Shown piece after piece: positions 48,761 through 61,800 of a DNA stretch of 64,000 bases; the first letter of the stretch is position 1; the number at the start of each line of letters is the position of its first letter. The notes beneath the pieces are model-generated. The model was not told the origin of the DNA, ran no database searches, and worked only from the letters and a program-made list of their open reading frames with translations. The stretch spans positions 11,199,412 through 11,263,411 of the forward strand of contig JANVCC010000062.1 of the NCBI GenBank assembly GCA_025345505.1. The letters are read 5' to 3'. The translations under genes were made by a program, and so were the position numbers. This stretch comes from Todiramphus chloris collaris (Eukaryota > Chordata > Aves > Coraciiformes > Alcedinidae).

Positions 48761-51700
48761 CAAAAACTACTTAGGAAACAACAGGAGGAGTAAAAACACA
48801 CCCAACACCATATGTGACTAATGCAACACACACTCACTTCAGAGAGATAGAAACAGATTAAACATCTGATGACCTTTACTCACATCTTGCCTTTTGTACT
48901 AAAAAAAAAATAAATATCTAAAATAAAATTTGGCACAAACCCATGCCAGCTCGCACATTAAATGGATACTTTCCTGAGCTATACATATTTACCTGATCAA
49001 ATCTTTCTTACTCGCTCTAGAAACAGAGTGATTCAATAAACTTGTGATCATGAAATAATCTAGTTAATAGTTTTAATTAACTGAAAACAAACAATCCCTC
49101 TTTCATTTAGGTGGCCTGCAAAAGGAAGAAGATAAAGTGAGCAAATGAAAATATAGAAGCAGAATATTTTATTTCAGGGGCTTTGAACAGATTTTTCCTA
49201 TCATGCCAGTGTATTTAGTGTATAACTCATCTGGATCTAGCCCTGTACTTCTACAAAGTCAAGTCAATCTTGGTCCATTATCAGAAGACTAAAAAAGAGT
49301 GAAGATATACATCAGGCCTAATATTTTCCGATTCTAAGGCATATATCTGATTTGGCATCTTAGAAGAAAAAAAGCCTTGTAACTATAAAATAATAGGATG
49401 TGATCTTGCATAGGGATTTTGTCAGAGAGAAGTTTTGGAGAGTATAAGGATGTGTTTCACTGGGACTACAGATTTTTTGTGTGTGACTTGTTTTTTACCT
49501 GTTCTTGGCCCCTACATTTTTTTTTTTCCCCCCATACTCAGAGTACCAGGAGTTGAGAAAAGCTCCATTCCAGCTTTTACACTTTGTCAGGGGCTGAGTA
49601 CCAGCACTACGACTCCCACATTTCTCACTAATACATACGAATAAGAGGCAATGGTTGGAAAACAACTTTTGAAAAAATTAACAAGAAAAACAAGGAGAAA
49701 AGTCAACTTCTGATGAAACATTTCATGCCATGGCTTGTCCCGCTTACCCACATATCCTTGGCTTTGTGATGTTCTTCCTTCTTATTTGTTTCTGCTAAGT
49801 ACTGCTAGAACATCCTAGAATAAGGTTCCTAGAGGTTCCTTCCTTCAGCACCAGTTCCAGTGCAACCAGTTTCTTCAGCTGAAAAGACAAGAACAAGTGT
49901 CTGTCTTATCTTTTTAATGGATTTCATGCCAGGAAGAAAGGCAGTACTATTTAGCATTGTATTTTTGTCATCATAAGCAGAAACAGAAGAGGTTTGAGCT
50001 ACATTTGTATCACCAGGCTTGGCATGCACTCCACTCCAAGGCAGGAGTGCATAACCTGTCCAATTCTGCATCTGCAGACCATGGATTTTTGTCTAGGATA
50101 GGCGGTCCTTAGTCTGAGAACAAGTAGGATACCCTAAAAGAGAGTCCCCTGTTGACCAGGCTACCTGTAATACTTGGATGGCAAGCTGCTACCTGCAGCT
50201 GCATGAGCACTGCCTTTAAGGTCTGAACAGGGAAAAGATGTCCTGGACATGTCAGAAAACCTCAGAGTAACACAAGCAGAGAAAGTGACTGGGGTTTGTA
50301 AAATGACACGCAGGTACTGACAAATCCTGCAAGATGTCAGAAAACCAGAAAAAGCAGAAGGAAAAGGCGGCTGTAGGAGTTTCAAACTGCAGACCTCCCT
50401 CTCCCCATGCTGAGTGCTGAAGAAGGCATCACACAGCTCAAGCTCATGTGGTAGGAAGAGCTTTTTGCAATAGGCCTGTGGCCACGTGTTGATCAAAGCC
50501 AGAACCTTTGACCCTCTGAACCTCAACCCCATGGAGAACAATGAGCAGTACCTCTCAGCCTGGGAAGGATATTTTAATGAAGGGCAACCTGTGACCGCAG
50601 GGCTCCAATAGACAAGCAGCAGCAGAGGAAAATTGGACAGCTGAAGCTGCTACCCCTCCCTGCCTAACAGATGTTGCTGCCCCAGAGGAAAGGACATCTG
50701 ATCTTTGAGTGGCATGAATCAACTCCTAACTCAGCCCACTTTTCAGGCCGGCGTTTTAAGGTAAGCTGACATGGAAGATGGTTTACCATCAGCAGGGTGG
50801 AGCAGACAGCTACAGGCAGTAACAGCCTCAGCCACTTGACGATAAATCACTGTTATGTACCTGACAAAGCCACTGGCCCCTCTGAGCAGACAGCTGTGCT
50901 GGAGGACCAAAATGGTGGTGGTCTCCTCTGAATGCGAGCGCCGGTGGAGGAGGAGTGGTTTGTCTCTGTCTGGCCAAGGACCAACTTGTCCCTTATTGTC
51001 CAGTCTGCTCCAGGCTTCAAAAAGGACAGCAACTGGGGGAAGAATTCACAGGAGCAAGGAGATTTAAGCCCTACACAGATGTTGAGCCCTTGCTTTAAGC
51101 ACGAACTCAACCCTGAACATGTGTCCTTTTATGCTACAATTCAGTGTTTTGGTGGGCTTCCAATACTAACTAGAAAAAAAAATAATTTCATGTTTACTGA
51201 TCTGTATCCACTCATCAATTGAGGAGGCCCAATAAGCATCTTCTAGAGATGCATATTTTCCAATAATATTTCTACTATAACTCCACAGGTTATTTGAATT
51301 ATTACTAGGCTACTTAAAACAACTACTTCAGTAGGGGATTTTTTCCTAAATTTGCATTTTCCTCCCCCCCCACCCCAAAAAAATAAAATAAAAAAAAATT
51401 AAATAAGGAGGTCAACTTTTTTAGGAGGGAAATCTCCAAATAGAATAAGGATATGGAAATATAGGGAAACTTGGACACAGGCAGTAAAAATCTGAGCACA
51501 CTCAACTCAAATTCTGCTCCTTAAAGAGTTCCTGATCTGTTTGTCTGAGGACACAATACTGAGGACAATATTATTTATAACACATAATAAAAACACATCT
51601 TTAGGTCCTTTTAAAAAGTTAGTGATATTGATCTTAGGTTCTTTATACTAGACAATATCTGTTACTTCCCTAAACATTTACTGGATTGCAGCTAAATTTA

Positions 51701-54700
51701 TTTTTTCATATAAAATGAAAGTGTGTCTAGAACATTTTTTGTTTTTATAATGCCATATTAAATCAGTCCAGAGACATCAACAACAGAGCAGTAAATATTT
51801 AAGATTACATCTTCTTTCCTACATTATTCTTTTCCTTCTCTATCAGATCCACTGTCCAATAACTCAGTTCCTCCTTTTATTCTCACTCTTGAAACACTCT
51901 CAGCATCTCAGTTGCTCTAAGATCATCAGATTTCATTGGAAAGATGGGCAAACATAAAAAGGCTGAGAGCACACTTAGGGCATGATCCAAAGTTACTGGG
52001 GTCAACAAGAAACACTGTCTTCCATTAGACCAGCTCAATATTAAGCTCCAAATATTTATTGTCACTTCTAGGAATCATGTGCCAGAGTTTTCAATAATAT
52101 TCATTACAATTAAGTGTTTATTGGAAAATAGCAACAGTAAATGAATGAAAATATGTCCAGATACAACATCTAATATTCATAACCATTCTCCTATCTAGGG
52201 ATTGCTAGAAGAGCAAAACAAGTATTTCTTTTCCATTTCTCCACCTAAGAAAAAGATACAAAAGGCTTCAAACAAAGCTCAGGGGAAGTGTTAGGAAAGG
52301 AACACCATCTAGAAAAGCCAGGATAATCCTGCAATTATTATTCTGATCTGGAATTCCCAGCAGGTTGACAGCTACCTTGCAAGAAACACTGGTGAACATA
52401 AGGCAATCACACACTTACTACAAAAAAAAAAAATTAAATAAAATAAAAAGCAAACCTCAATCAAGCAGTTATGCTTGGACACAATGGCACAAGAAAAATG
52501 CTAGCTGCCATCCACAAATATTTCTCCAGGGCAAGCTTTTGTCTTTGTGTGTCTCTGATCACGAGTTGGGTCAAGCAGGAGGTTGTGTTGGTCGTTCAGT
52601 TGGCTGGGTTTTTGGTTATGGGCTCCTGCTGCTGTTTTGTTTCTCCTAGATCATGGAGTTGCCTTGTTTGAAATTCTGATGCAAACCACAGCACTAAGGC
52701 AAAACTCAACATTTCAGGGACCTGCCTTTAGCCATAATTATAGGCTCACCTTTGTGCTCTGAACTTTCAAGGGTGGCAGCTGCTATAAATTACCGCAGGT
52801 AGAAAAAAACCTTACAAAACAATTGCAGCATTCTTGAAGGGGCACCAAACAAGCCACAAGTTTGTCCACTGGCATTTTCCTCCTGGGTAACTCAGGCCAG
52901 GAGGTCAAAACAATGGCTGACTAACAAGACAGCACAGAGGGAAAAGGTTACCATTAATAATGCAACAGAAGAGCACTGTGTGGACAAGCAGTGTAGCAAA
53001 AACATACCAAGACAACCAGTAGGATACAGGGGTCATGCAAGAAATAACTTGATGCTAGTCAGAGAAACGATTTTCTGAAAAGGGTGTGATGTTGTTAGTT
53101 AAATATCCTTCCGAGTGTTCAGTAACTTCTGCTCCATATGTAGCTCCTTCAGACCTAGGAAATAAAGATTTACTAATGTTCTTCCTTTATTATTCACGTA
53201 AGTCAGCACTTTGATGATCTTGCTAGGTTACTTTACTTCAGGACCCCTGGCTTGTGCAGTCAAAACAGACAACACAAGAAACATGAGAAGAGAAAAGGAA
53301 GGGGAGCATGTAAATGGTGCAGTTCAGGCAGATCTGGAGTTGAGGATTCCCTGCCCATATAACAGCCCAAGCACTGGAAGTTCAGTCAGAGGGTGCCACC
53401 CACCCCACGCAGTTTCTCCAGTCTAACTAAGTCAGAACCAGAGGTACCTGAGAAAAGACACCATACCCTACCATTTCCAGACCTGTGAAGAACTGAGTCC
53501 TGTACAAAACACATACAACTTCACAACACCATTCTCACCAGCAGTATTGGCACATAACAACTTTGCATCTGGTTTGGATATAGCCTGCACATCTAGGTTT
53601 CCTTTCTACTAATACTGGGGTGCAAACCTTGGTAGTGGAAAGCCAAAAGCACCATAAGCAAGCAGTACAGGCTGAAAAAATAAATGTATTCTCCAAATAT
53701 CACTGCACTTCAAACCCTATGTGGCAGAGACTTGGAAGTTACCATGTGAATGGTGTAGATTCCTGACTTCCAAAACAAATTCCAGAACAAATGAGCAGCC
53801 TTCTGAAAAAGAAATGCCTTCCTACAAGACACGTGTCATTTTAAGGTTCCAGGAATACACGTTGCCAGGGACTAGTGAATTGCAAACCTGTTCCATTTTC
53901 TTCAAGCTAAGGATTCTCTGACTCTTCTTTTGCAGTACTGTAAATTAGGAATACCTTCAGTGAATTCCCCGGAGTTACAGCAGTCTACGGCTTATGTAAA
54001 TGGAAAGAGACTCATTCTGTCTATGCTCTTACAAACTACAAGCAGGGCAAAGAGTTTACGTAATGGGTTTAAAAACAAAAGCCCTTCATATCTATAATCC
54101 ACAACCAGAAAATGGATCTGTCCTGCATAAAAAAAAGGAACAAGGGCCCACCTTACAACCCCTCGTATGAATAATAAATGTGAACTGTAAGCTAGTGATT
54201 GATATGAAGAAATTACAAGATGAAATGAGAACATTGTTTTCCTTTCTTACAATAGTTTTGGGAGTGGTTTTGCAGTTTAATTATATGCAGACAGTTCTTC
54301 CAGAAAAGATGGTGTGTGTGCGAGAAGATCGAGACAGTGTGTAGCTAAGTTGCCTGTTTAGTAACCTTTACTGCTAAACAACCCCATCTCCTACCAATAC
54401 CAAAGAAGAAAGCTATTTCAGAACTGTCTTTTGCCTGCTTAACAAAATGTACTTGCAAAAAGGCTTTCAGTCACTGTCTCCAAGTACAACACAAAAAAAA
54501 ATTATTTCAGAACTGCTTTTGGTGAGGTAGGTGGGAAAAGCAGTCTCAGCAGGGCATCCTTCCCTTGTGAGCTCTGTACAAGTGATGGAGATAACTGAAG
54601 GTCCAGCTTCCTAATACTCTTCCTACTTCTGAACCCAGTCTCGTGATTTCAGTGCATCCTCATTGCAGGCTACCGAACTAAAGAATTAATGAGACCGAGT

Positions 54701-57700
54701 GGGGCTTACTGAACATCGCTACATGTTCCCTATTTCATCAAACAGTAACATATATGTTGTGTTAGGTCAGAAGCCTATCCTGGCACTAACTGATGATGTC
54801 TGAAAGAGCAAACCAACTTTGGCCACTGCCGTGTGCCTGAGCTGTAAGAATGAAAGCTGAAGAGAGGAACAGAGCACAGCTTTTTAAAAATAAACAAGAA
54901 ACAGTTACACTTATTTTAAGGACATTACCACTTCAGAAATGGTAACTAATTAACATGAATGTGACAAGATGAACAAATCAGTAAACTGTTTTGCTGCTTT
55001 ATCTGCAACATCCCCCAGTCGATACGCAGAACAAGCTTTCCTCCATTTTGTATTACTTCTTTCCTCTCTGAAATGTCAAACATTTCCCTCAGAAGCACAA
55101 GGACTATACTATAGAGACCAACGAGGAGACAGATTTATGCTCATATCCCAACTGATTAATTTCTAGAAAAATGAAGCCACATCCTGAGACCTTCAGAACC
55201 TCCAACAGTCTACATGCTTCATTGGTTTTATACATCGCCCTAAAACCACTGTATGTTAAGTCACAAAATCAAAATTATCTGGACTAAGTGCTCTCCACTG
55301 ATGGTGCTCCCATGGCACTCCCTCTTCTGACAACGCAATATCTGAGGAGAAAAGATGGAGAAAGAGATGGTGCCAGACAAGGAGCTAGACAACACTAATC
55401 CACCACCCTTCAAGGAGATGGAATAGTTTTGCATAAAGCTGAGTCTCCTTCTATCTATGTGGATATCTAATCTCTATATCAGAGACATACTAATGAGAAC
55501 AAATGAAGGTACAAATTTCTACCTTGGGGTTAGAAATGCAAAGCAATGGTGAAGCCAAGGCCTGGGCAAGTAAAAGTAGTTTTCTTTGTCTTAAAGACCC
55601 TGCATCCAAGTCACTGCAAACATGACAATTCTGATTTTGGATTAGCACGCTCTTTTCATCCTTTGTTTAATGAATCCATGAATTCAAGCTAGCATTAAAG
55701 CACACTATTCATGTCTAGAGTGCTCTGTTACACTGCCAAATTTTATTCACACCATCTGAATAATAGAAGTGACAGAAATAAAAGTTTATCTGAGCATAAA
55801 CAAGGAGATATGGCACCAATTTGTGTGGTAATTCTAATGAGGTCAGTTGTCCATTTCTTCATTCCATACAAGGCGATACCCTCAAAAAGGCAAGAAAAAG
55901 AGATGCAGAGAGGATGAGACAGAGGATGAATGCTGAAACACTTACTTTAAAGCACCTAACCCTAAAAAAGAGCGTGACAGAATACGAAGGCGGCCTGCAC
56001 TCCTTCACAAGCTCACATCTGTGCAAGCTAATGCGAGCACTCCCTGATCCCAGATCCCAGCACAAAACAGCTGGGGACCAGGGAGTAGTGGGGGTAACTG
56101 GGAAAAGTTTTGAGTCACATGGCAGCAGCTCTTAGGGCACTTCAGAAAGGAATGCAGGCCAGGAACAGCTTCAGCTGCCATCCCGAGACACATCTTTGAG
56201 GATTAAGCCACCATCTGGACTAAAGTAAAACTCCACCAGCACCGGTTTCTCTCAAACTTCCAGTGGTGCAAGCAGCGACTGATGGCACCCAGACAACCTT
56301 CACTGGCAGCAGTGCTGCACATCTGCCATCACGGTCCTTCCTCTCAGACAGAAGGGCTCACTCCTCTCCTCTGTCCACCATCAACCAAACTGGAACAAAA
56401 CTCTTGTAAAACAGTGGATTCCATGAGAAGGGAGCAATTGAAGCGAGGATAAGTTCAAAGGAAACAAAAGTTTATTACAGGAGGAGTTAGCATCTCTCCC
56501 CTTTCTCAAAGGGAGAAGACACTGCTCATTTGGCAGTGATCTCAGCAGGGACAGGCTCTGAAGAAAATCCAACTCCTGTCCCTTCCAGTCCACTCCTCCC
56601 CTCTCATTCATTCCTGCTCAAGTTTACAAACTGGTGCAAGAGAGATAAGGAACAGAAGCGACCTATCACCCTCACTTCTGTTTTACACAATAGCCAGCCC
56701 TGACTCAGCCAAGGCTCCAGGAAACCTCACACTTCAGCAAGAATTTTCTCTGAAAGGGAAGTAACTTTGCATAAGCAACTGATCAAAGAGACACACCAAG
56801 TTATTGTTCCCATGACACCTCTTTTTGTTAAGGTGACCTGCAAGTGAAACCTGAGAAAGGTGATCAGAACACCCAGCACACTGCTGAGCATCAAACTGTT
56901 CAGAATCTAAATGTATTTGTTTGATACCTGAAAGATTACCTTGTTTTATAACACAGGAACAATCGGAGGATCAGAGTAATTGTTTCTCAAGCGCAGGCCC
57001 TTTTTGTTCCTGTAATCTACCAACCAGGAAGAGCATCCAACCTGCACAACAAACAGAGCAGATTAAATGGTTAGCTGTCACACACAAGATAAAAGGGAGA
57101 AGTAATTCCTGTGACTCCAGTTGTACAGGCTGAATTCAGACCCAGAACACAGTCTCGCCGGTGCCTGGCATTATAAATTCATTAGTTAGCCTTTACCCTT
57201 CCTGAAACAATCCCCTTCCTCAAATGCCTTTTAAAAATATTTTTCTCATGATGGATCCCTTTGTCTTGTGGTGTCTGACACCGAGAAAAAATAAAGTTTG
57301 TATTTTCAAGCTTCTCCCTGCAGAGTAACTGAGCCAAAAGATCTAAAACATGTCCTCCTCTTTTCCTATTAAATGAGGGTCTCCCTTGCAAAACTCAAGG
57401 CTTCCAGAAAACTGCAAAGGTATCTGATGAAATGTTGGCATTCATCAACGACTCAGATATTTCTCAGGCGTGGTGGAGGAAAACTAGAGGTGAAGCCAAT
57501 TTTGACACAGAGTATCATTGTGAATGCCATTTACAATAAACATTAAGTTAGCTTATAGTTTTGTAATGTTTTTATATGAATCCATGACACAATTAACACA
57601 CAAGATATATGATAAAGTGAAGAACTGTAGAGAACTGAATCTTCAAAAAAGTCTGGCATAAGCCAGGCAGAACCAGCCAGAACAGATTTCTGTACCAAAC

Positions 57701-58056
57701 CAGCTGCCTCTAATTCAAGCATAAACTACTAGGTTCACTCCTGGCAAAAAGGGTGAAAACGTGGCCTGGTACACTATTTCAGCAGAGTTTTCTGATGTAC
57801 GGGGTTTTGGGTTTTTTTAAAAGGAAAAAAAAATAATGGGAAAAAAAAAAGATAATTCTACAGCTCACAAATTAACAGGCAAGGAAATTTTGATTATCAT
57901 TACTTGAAACTAAAAGTACAGAGCATCCTTGCTTTACCTCCACTTGATCGAAAATTTCAGTCATCTGTAATCCCAACTCTGTCTCCCGTTTTGTGGCTAT
58001 AGTTCATACCTGTAGGGCATCCTAAACTTCAGAACTTTTCTGAACCTATACTTTTG
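48761..58056. other. Intergenic, no gene recognised
   Basis: This block includes GC-richer patches at about 50160-51100 and 55980-56420 whose open frames are unrecognised, a C8 tract beside A-rich DNA at 51364-51400, and an A-rich tract at 52422-52449. No transposon is identified. Confidence 0.7.
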
Positions 58057-58863
58057 TGTCCTGGTTTGAGTGAAAACAGAACTAATTCTGTTGAGTAATT
58101 TTACTTTTCAGCTTGGTTCTTCTAATTAACTGCACTTTCTGAAGTTAGCAGCCTGTTCTCACAGACAGTGTCTGCTTCTAGCAGTGATAACACCTCATGT
58201 TTAGAGTTACTACCAAGGATTGGTGTGCAGACCAAGGCCACTGCTGGGTCCTGTGTACCACACTGGGGGGTGCAGAAAGTGAGAGGTGGCACCTGCAGGG
58301 AGGAGTGGACGGGACGGGTGACTCTAAACTGACCAGCGAGCTATTCCAGCCCATATACGCCAGATTTGGTCTAGAGCTGAGGGACCCCCAGGGTCTCTGG
58401 GCTCTTCTCTCCCCTTTGGACTGCTTTGCCAGCTTTTGCTTGGCTTGGCTCAGGTCCTCTTTCGGTTCCTTCCTCAGAGCACCCAAGGAGGACTCTGTCC
58501 GTTCTGCCTTTGATCCAATCTGCGTGTTGCTGAACCCGGTACCAGAATCCAGCTCCTGAACACAGCTCCCGTCTGCTGCGGGGCCCAGTCTGGGACTGCC
58601 CCGGTGCCTGCACAACATCAGTGGTGACGGTGATGTAATTACCATCAGGGGGGTTGGGTTCCATACTGGTTTTGTATATATTTGTATAGATTCCATTTTT
58701 ATAATTATTAATTTCATTTTCATTAAAGCTGTTCTAGTTTCCTTTTCTAATTGCCAAGTCTCTCTCCCTTATTCCCTTTCTCTTCCCCTTTGGGGAGAGA
58801 GGGGGGTTAACAGAGAGCGTCTGTTATAGGTCTAAGGGGCTGCCCTGACCCTAAACCATGACA
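58057..58863 (+). mobile_element. Solo LTR fossil of an endogenous retrovirus, copy B
   Basis: This is about 807 bp with near-perfect inverted termini: it starts TGTCCTGGTTTGAG and ends CTAAACCATGACA. The polyadenylation signal ATTAAA is at 58722-58727. The pentamer ACTTT follows the right end and also occurs two bases before the left end, a possible 5-bp target duplication if the LTR begins at 58055. No gag, pol or env sequence adjoins it, so the internal part was lost, as is usual for recombination between paired LTRs. It is moderately old by its difference from copy A. Longer open frames inside it are incidental. Confidence 0.85.
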
Positions 58864-61800
58864 ACTTTGCAGCTGAGCAAACCCAAAATCATGTACAAAA
58901 TTTTGCCCACACAAACGCATAATAAAGAAATACAACATTTGTAGAACAAACTTGTAGGATTTTGTTTGGACCCAAGCCAGTTTTAATGCATTAAAGAGCA
59001 CAAAGAAGCAGCACATCATTGCAAAACAGCACAACCTGAGGTAGTTGTGTTTGGAAAATTCAATTTCATATTAAATTCTAGGGGAAAATATTTGTTTACC
59101 TATTTATATTACCTCATTTCTTCCAAAATGAGTGTTGTAAGATCCCTCCTCCTCTACTCCTCTCTCCTGTATCAGCAAAAGAAAGCAGCACCCAACAAAG
59201 GTGTCAATAACTGTAGAGAAATCCTCTGTCATGGGTGATATAGCTACATCTGGTACCACCACATAATTTCCTGGACTTCCTTTAGCACAGGTCAGAAGGA
59301 ACTGAAAATACATGCAAAAAATACATGCTTCTCCTCTCTGACTACACGGGGAGTTTAGGGTGACTGCCTCTGATTCAGGCATCAACCCCAGAGACATCTG
59401 AAGTCAGGCGATATGAATCCCAGCACGAGTGGTTTCTTGAGAGCACCTGTACATGCTCCATAAGCAGAGACCTCATCTGACTGAGAGGAGGGACAGATAA
59501 GCAGCTGAACCTCGCCAGATGGTGTTGCTGGACTCTGGGGCTTCTCTGATACAGTCATAAATGTGCACAAAGAGAATACAAAAGAAAAGAAAAAAATCCA
59601 AATAACTAGAGAGAATAGTTTTGCTGAAAGCTCCTAGCTACTTGTCAGCTACCATTTGACTCAAAAGACCACTCCAATTTTTTTTTAACAAATACCGTAT
59701 TATATTTACACTATATTCAGATTTTGGAAGGACAGGTTCCATTAGTAATCAAGTTTCTTTCACTTTTTCTCCATCTATCTTCCCTCCATCAATCTATGTT
59801 TACTATTTATCTCCATTTTTCAAGTGAAAGCCAGTCCAAACATGTCATTGAAATTCCATGTCCTTATTTTAAATGAAGGATATGTGTGATACATATAATT
59901 TTTAAAGAGATTTATACTAAACTGTGTCTATAGAATAATTTCACATAACTCGATACCCAACCAGGAACCTAGAAGATACTTCAAATGATATCTAAACAAT
60001 GCACTTCAAACTCAAAAGCATATATAGTTCATAAATTTTGAGTAGCTACTAAACTGTTATACAAATGTTTTTGCAGGATGAGCACTTTATAAATAAAGAG
60101 AGCAGTGATTTTATTCTCCTAAGGATTTGTTAAGAAAACCCCAAAACCTAAACACGACATAATAAGAAAATATTCAACAACTACATATTATTCTAAGCTA
60201 TTCAGAACCCAGGTTTCTGAAAGAATACAGAGTGCTTCACAATTGTTTTAATCACCACTACCAATTTTACTTCCTAATAATTTGTCATGATGAAAGACAG
60301 TAATTAAAGACAACCTTTAATACTGGGAGAGAAGAGAAAATTCAACAAAAGGCAATCATTCTGAATGAACACCAAAAAAAAAAAAAAAAAAACACTTTTA
60401 TTTTAATGAAAAGTTTTTTCCTTTTTCCTTTTTAAAAAAAAAAGTGAAAGAAATGAAAAATACTTCAAAAAATTATTATTATAACTATAGCTAGTTATAA
60501 TCAAAAGCCATCCAAAATCAAAAACTAGTATATGTCAAACTGCATTTTAGGTAGTGACTGTTCAGCCAGAATTTTTTCATACATAAAATAAAGCCCCCTA
60601 AATTAACAATACAATGCATTGTCTTGATTTGCCTAGAGGGAAAATTAGTTAATAGCTCCAGCCCAGTCTTTGCTCTGATCTCATTATAAATTCCTGAAAG
60701 AAAAAGTCTTAGATAGCTGTTTTCCTGGTTTTCCCTTTCTTAGGGAATTGATCTCCTGTTGGTGCTGCTGTTACCTGCTGGAATGGTTTTCAGAGGTGTG
60801 GTACGTGTACCACCATGCACACAGCTGGGCAGTGTGACACGTGGGATAGGTATTTCCTACTCCGTTCCTTCTTCATTATAAAAGATCTGTAAATATGATT
60901 TGTTCCCATGCTACGAAGTATGGGATTGAGAAAGCCAAGAAGTTGGACTGTAGGTTTGGGATGGCACTAAATCACTTGTAAAAGAAATTCTCTAATTTAC
61001 AAGGCTACTGATGGGACTGTCCAACTTCCCATTTCAATTTCTGGAAAATTCACATTTTATTTTCATGCTCCAGGCTGCACCCCCTCACTGCAACACAGCT
61101 TCCAATTTCCTCCCTCATGAAATGAGAGCACGTATAAATCTCACCTTAGCACATTAAATCTTCCAGGTATTTTATCTTCACCAGGACATGACTCTATTTT
61201 CAGTCAGTCAAAACACATTTTTCCTAATGAAGACCCAGGCCTCTGAGAAATGAGGCTGAAATTTGCCCATCGCAGGTGTCATTCACTCAGCTACTCAGCA
61301 CATACCATCACCCGAGACAGGTCCAGGTCATGAAGGAGAAGTACAGAGAGAGCAGCCTATGAGTGCCAATTAGTGTTCAGATTCAAGCTGACTCAGCTTC
61401 AGTGGTGAGACACAGTCCAAATTTTTTGTGTACCAGCAATTTTCTGCTTTCTTCTGCCTAACTTCTACTTATTACCGTGCTCTATAGCTAAGGTATTTTT
61501 TTCCTCCTCAACTCCAAATATAGCTACCACTTCCTTAAGCTTCTGCCTTTTCTTACTTTTTGTTTTACAGGCTAATGATCTGTCAACTAATATTAAATTA
61601 TTTGCTCTCCTAATTGCCTGTTTTCAAATAATGGATTGTGGAGTAAGGTAGCTACCTTAGCACTTTCCCTGTATATTTCTAAAGAAGAAAGAATTGATAC
61701 ATTAGAAATGAAAGGCTTGAACCCCAAGAGAACTCTAGTCCTACTTGTTACTCACAAAAATATTTCATCCACAACATTAAAATATTTTACAAAATTTCTG

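Noticed and set aside
50161-51222. Open frames in a GC-richer intergenic patch as a gene
   Set aside because: Several frames on both strands overlap with no domain, splice pattern or codon signal to favour one.
58178-58723. Minus-strand frame of 181 codons as a gene
   Set aside because: It lies wholly inside the LTR fossil, antisense to it, and a similar incidental frame occurs in the other copy.
45735-58863. A single provirus bounded by the two LTRs
   Set aside because: The LTRs differ too much in length and sequence, and the 11.6 kb between them shows no retroviral genes while carrying an unrelated CR1 insertion.
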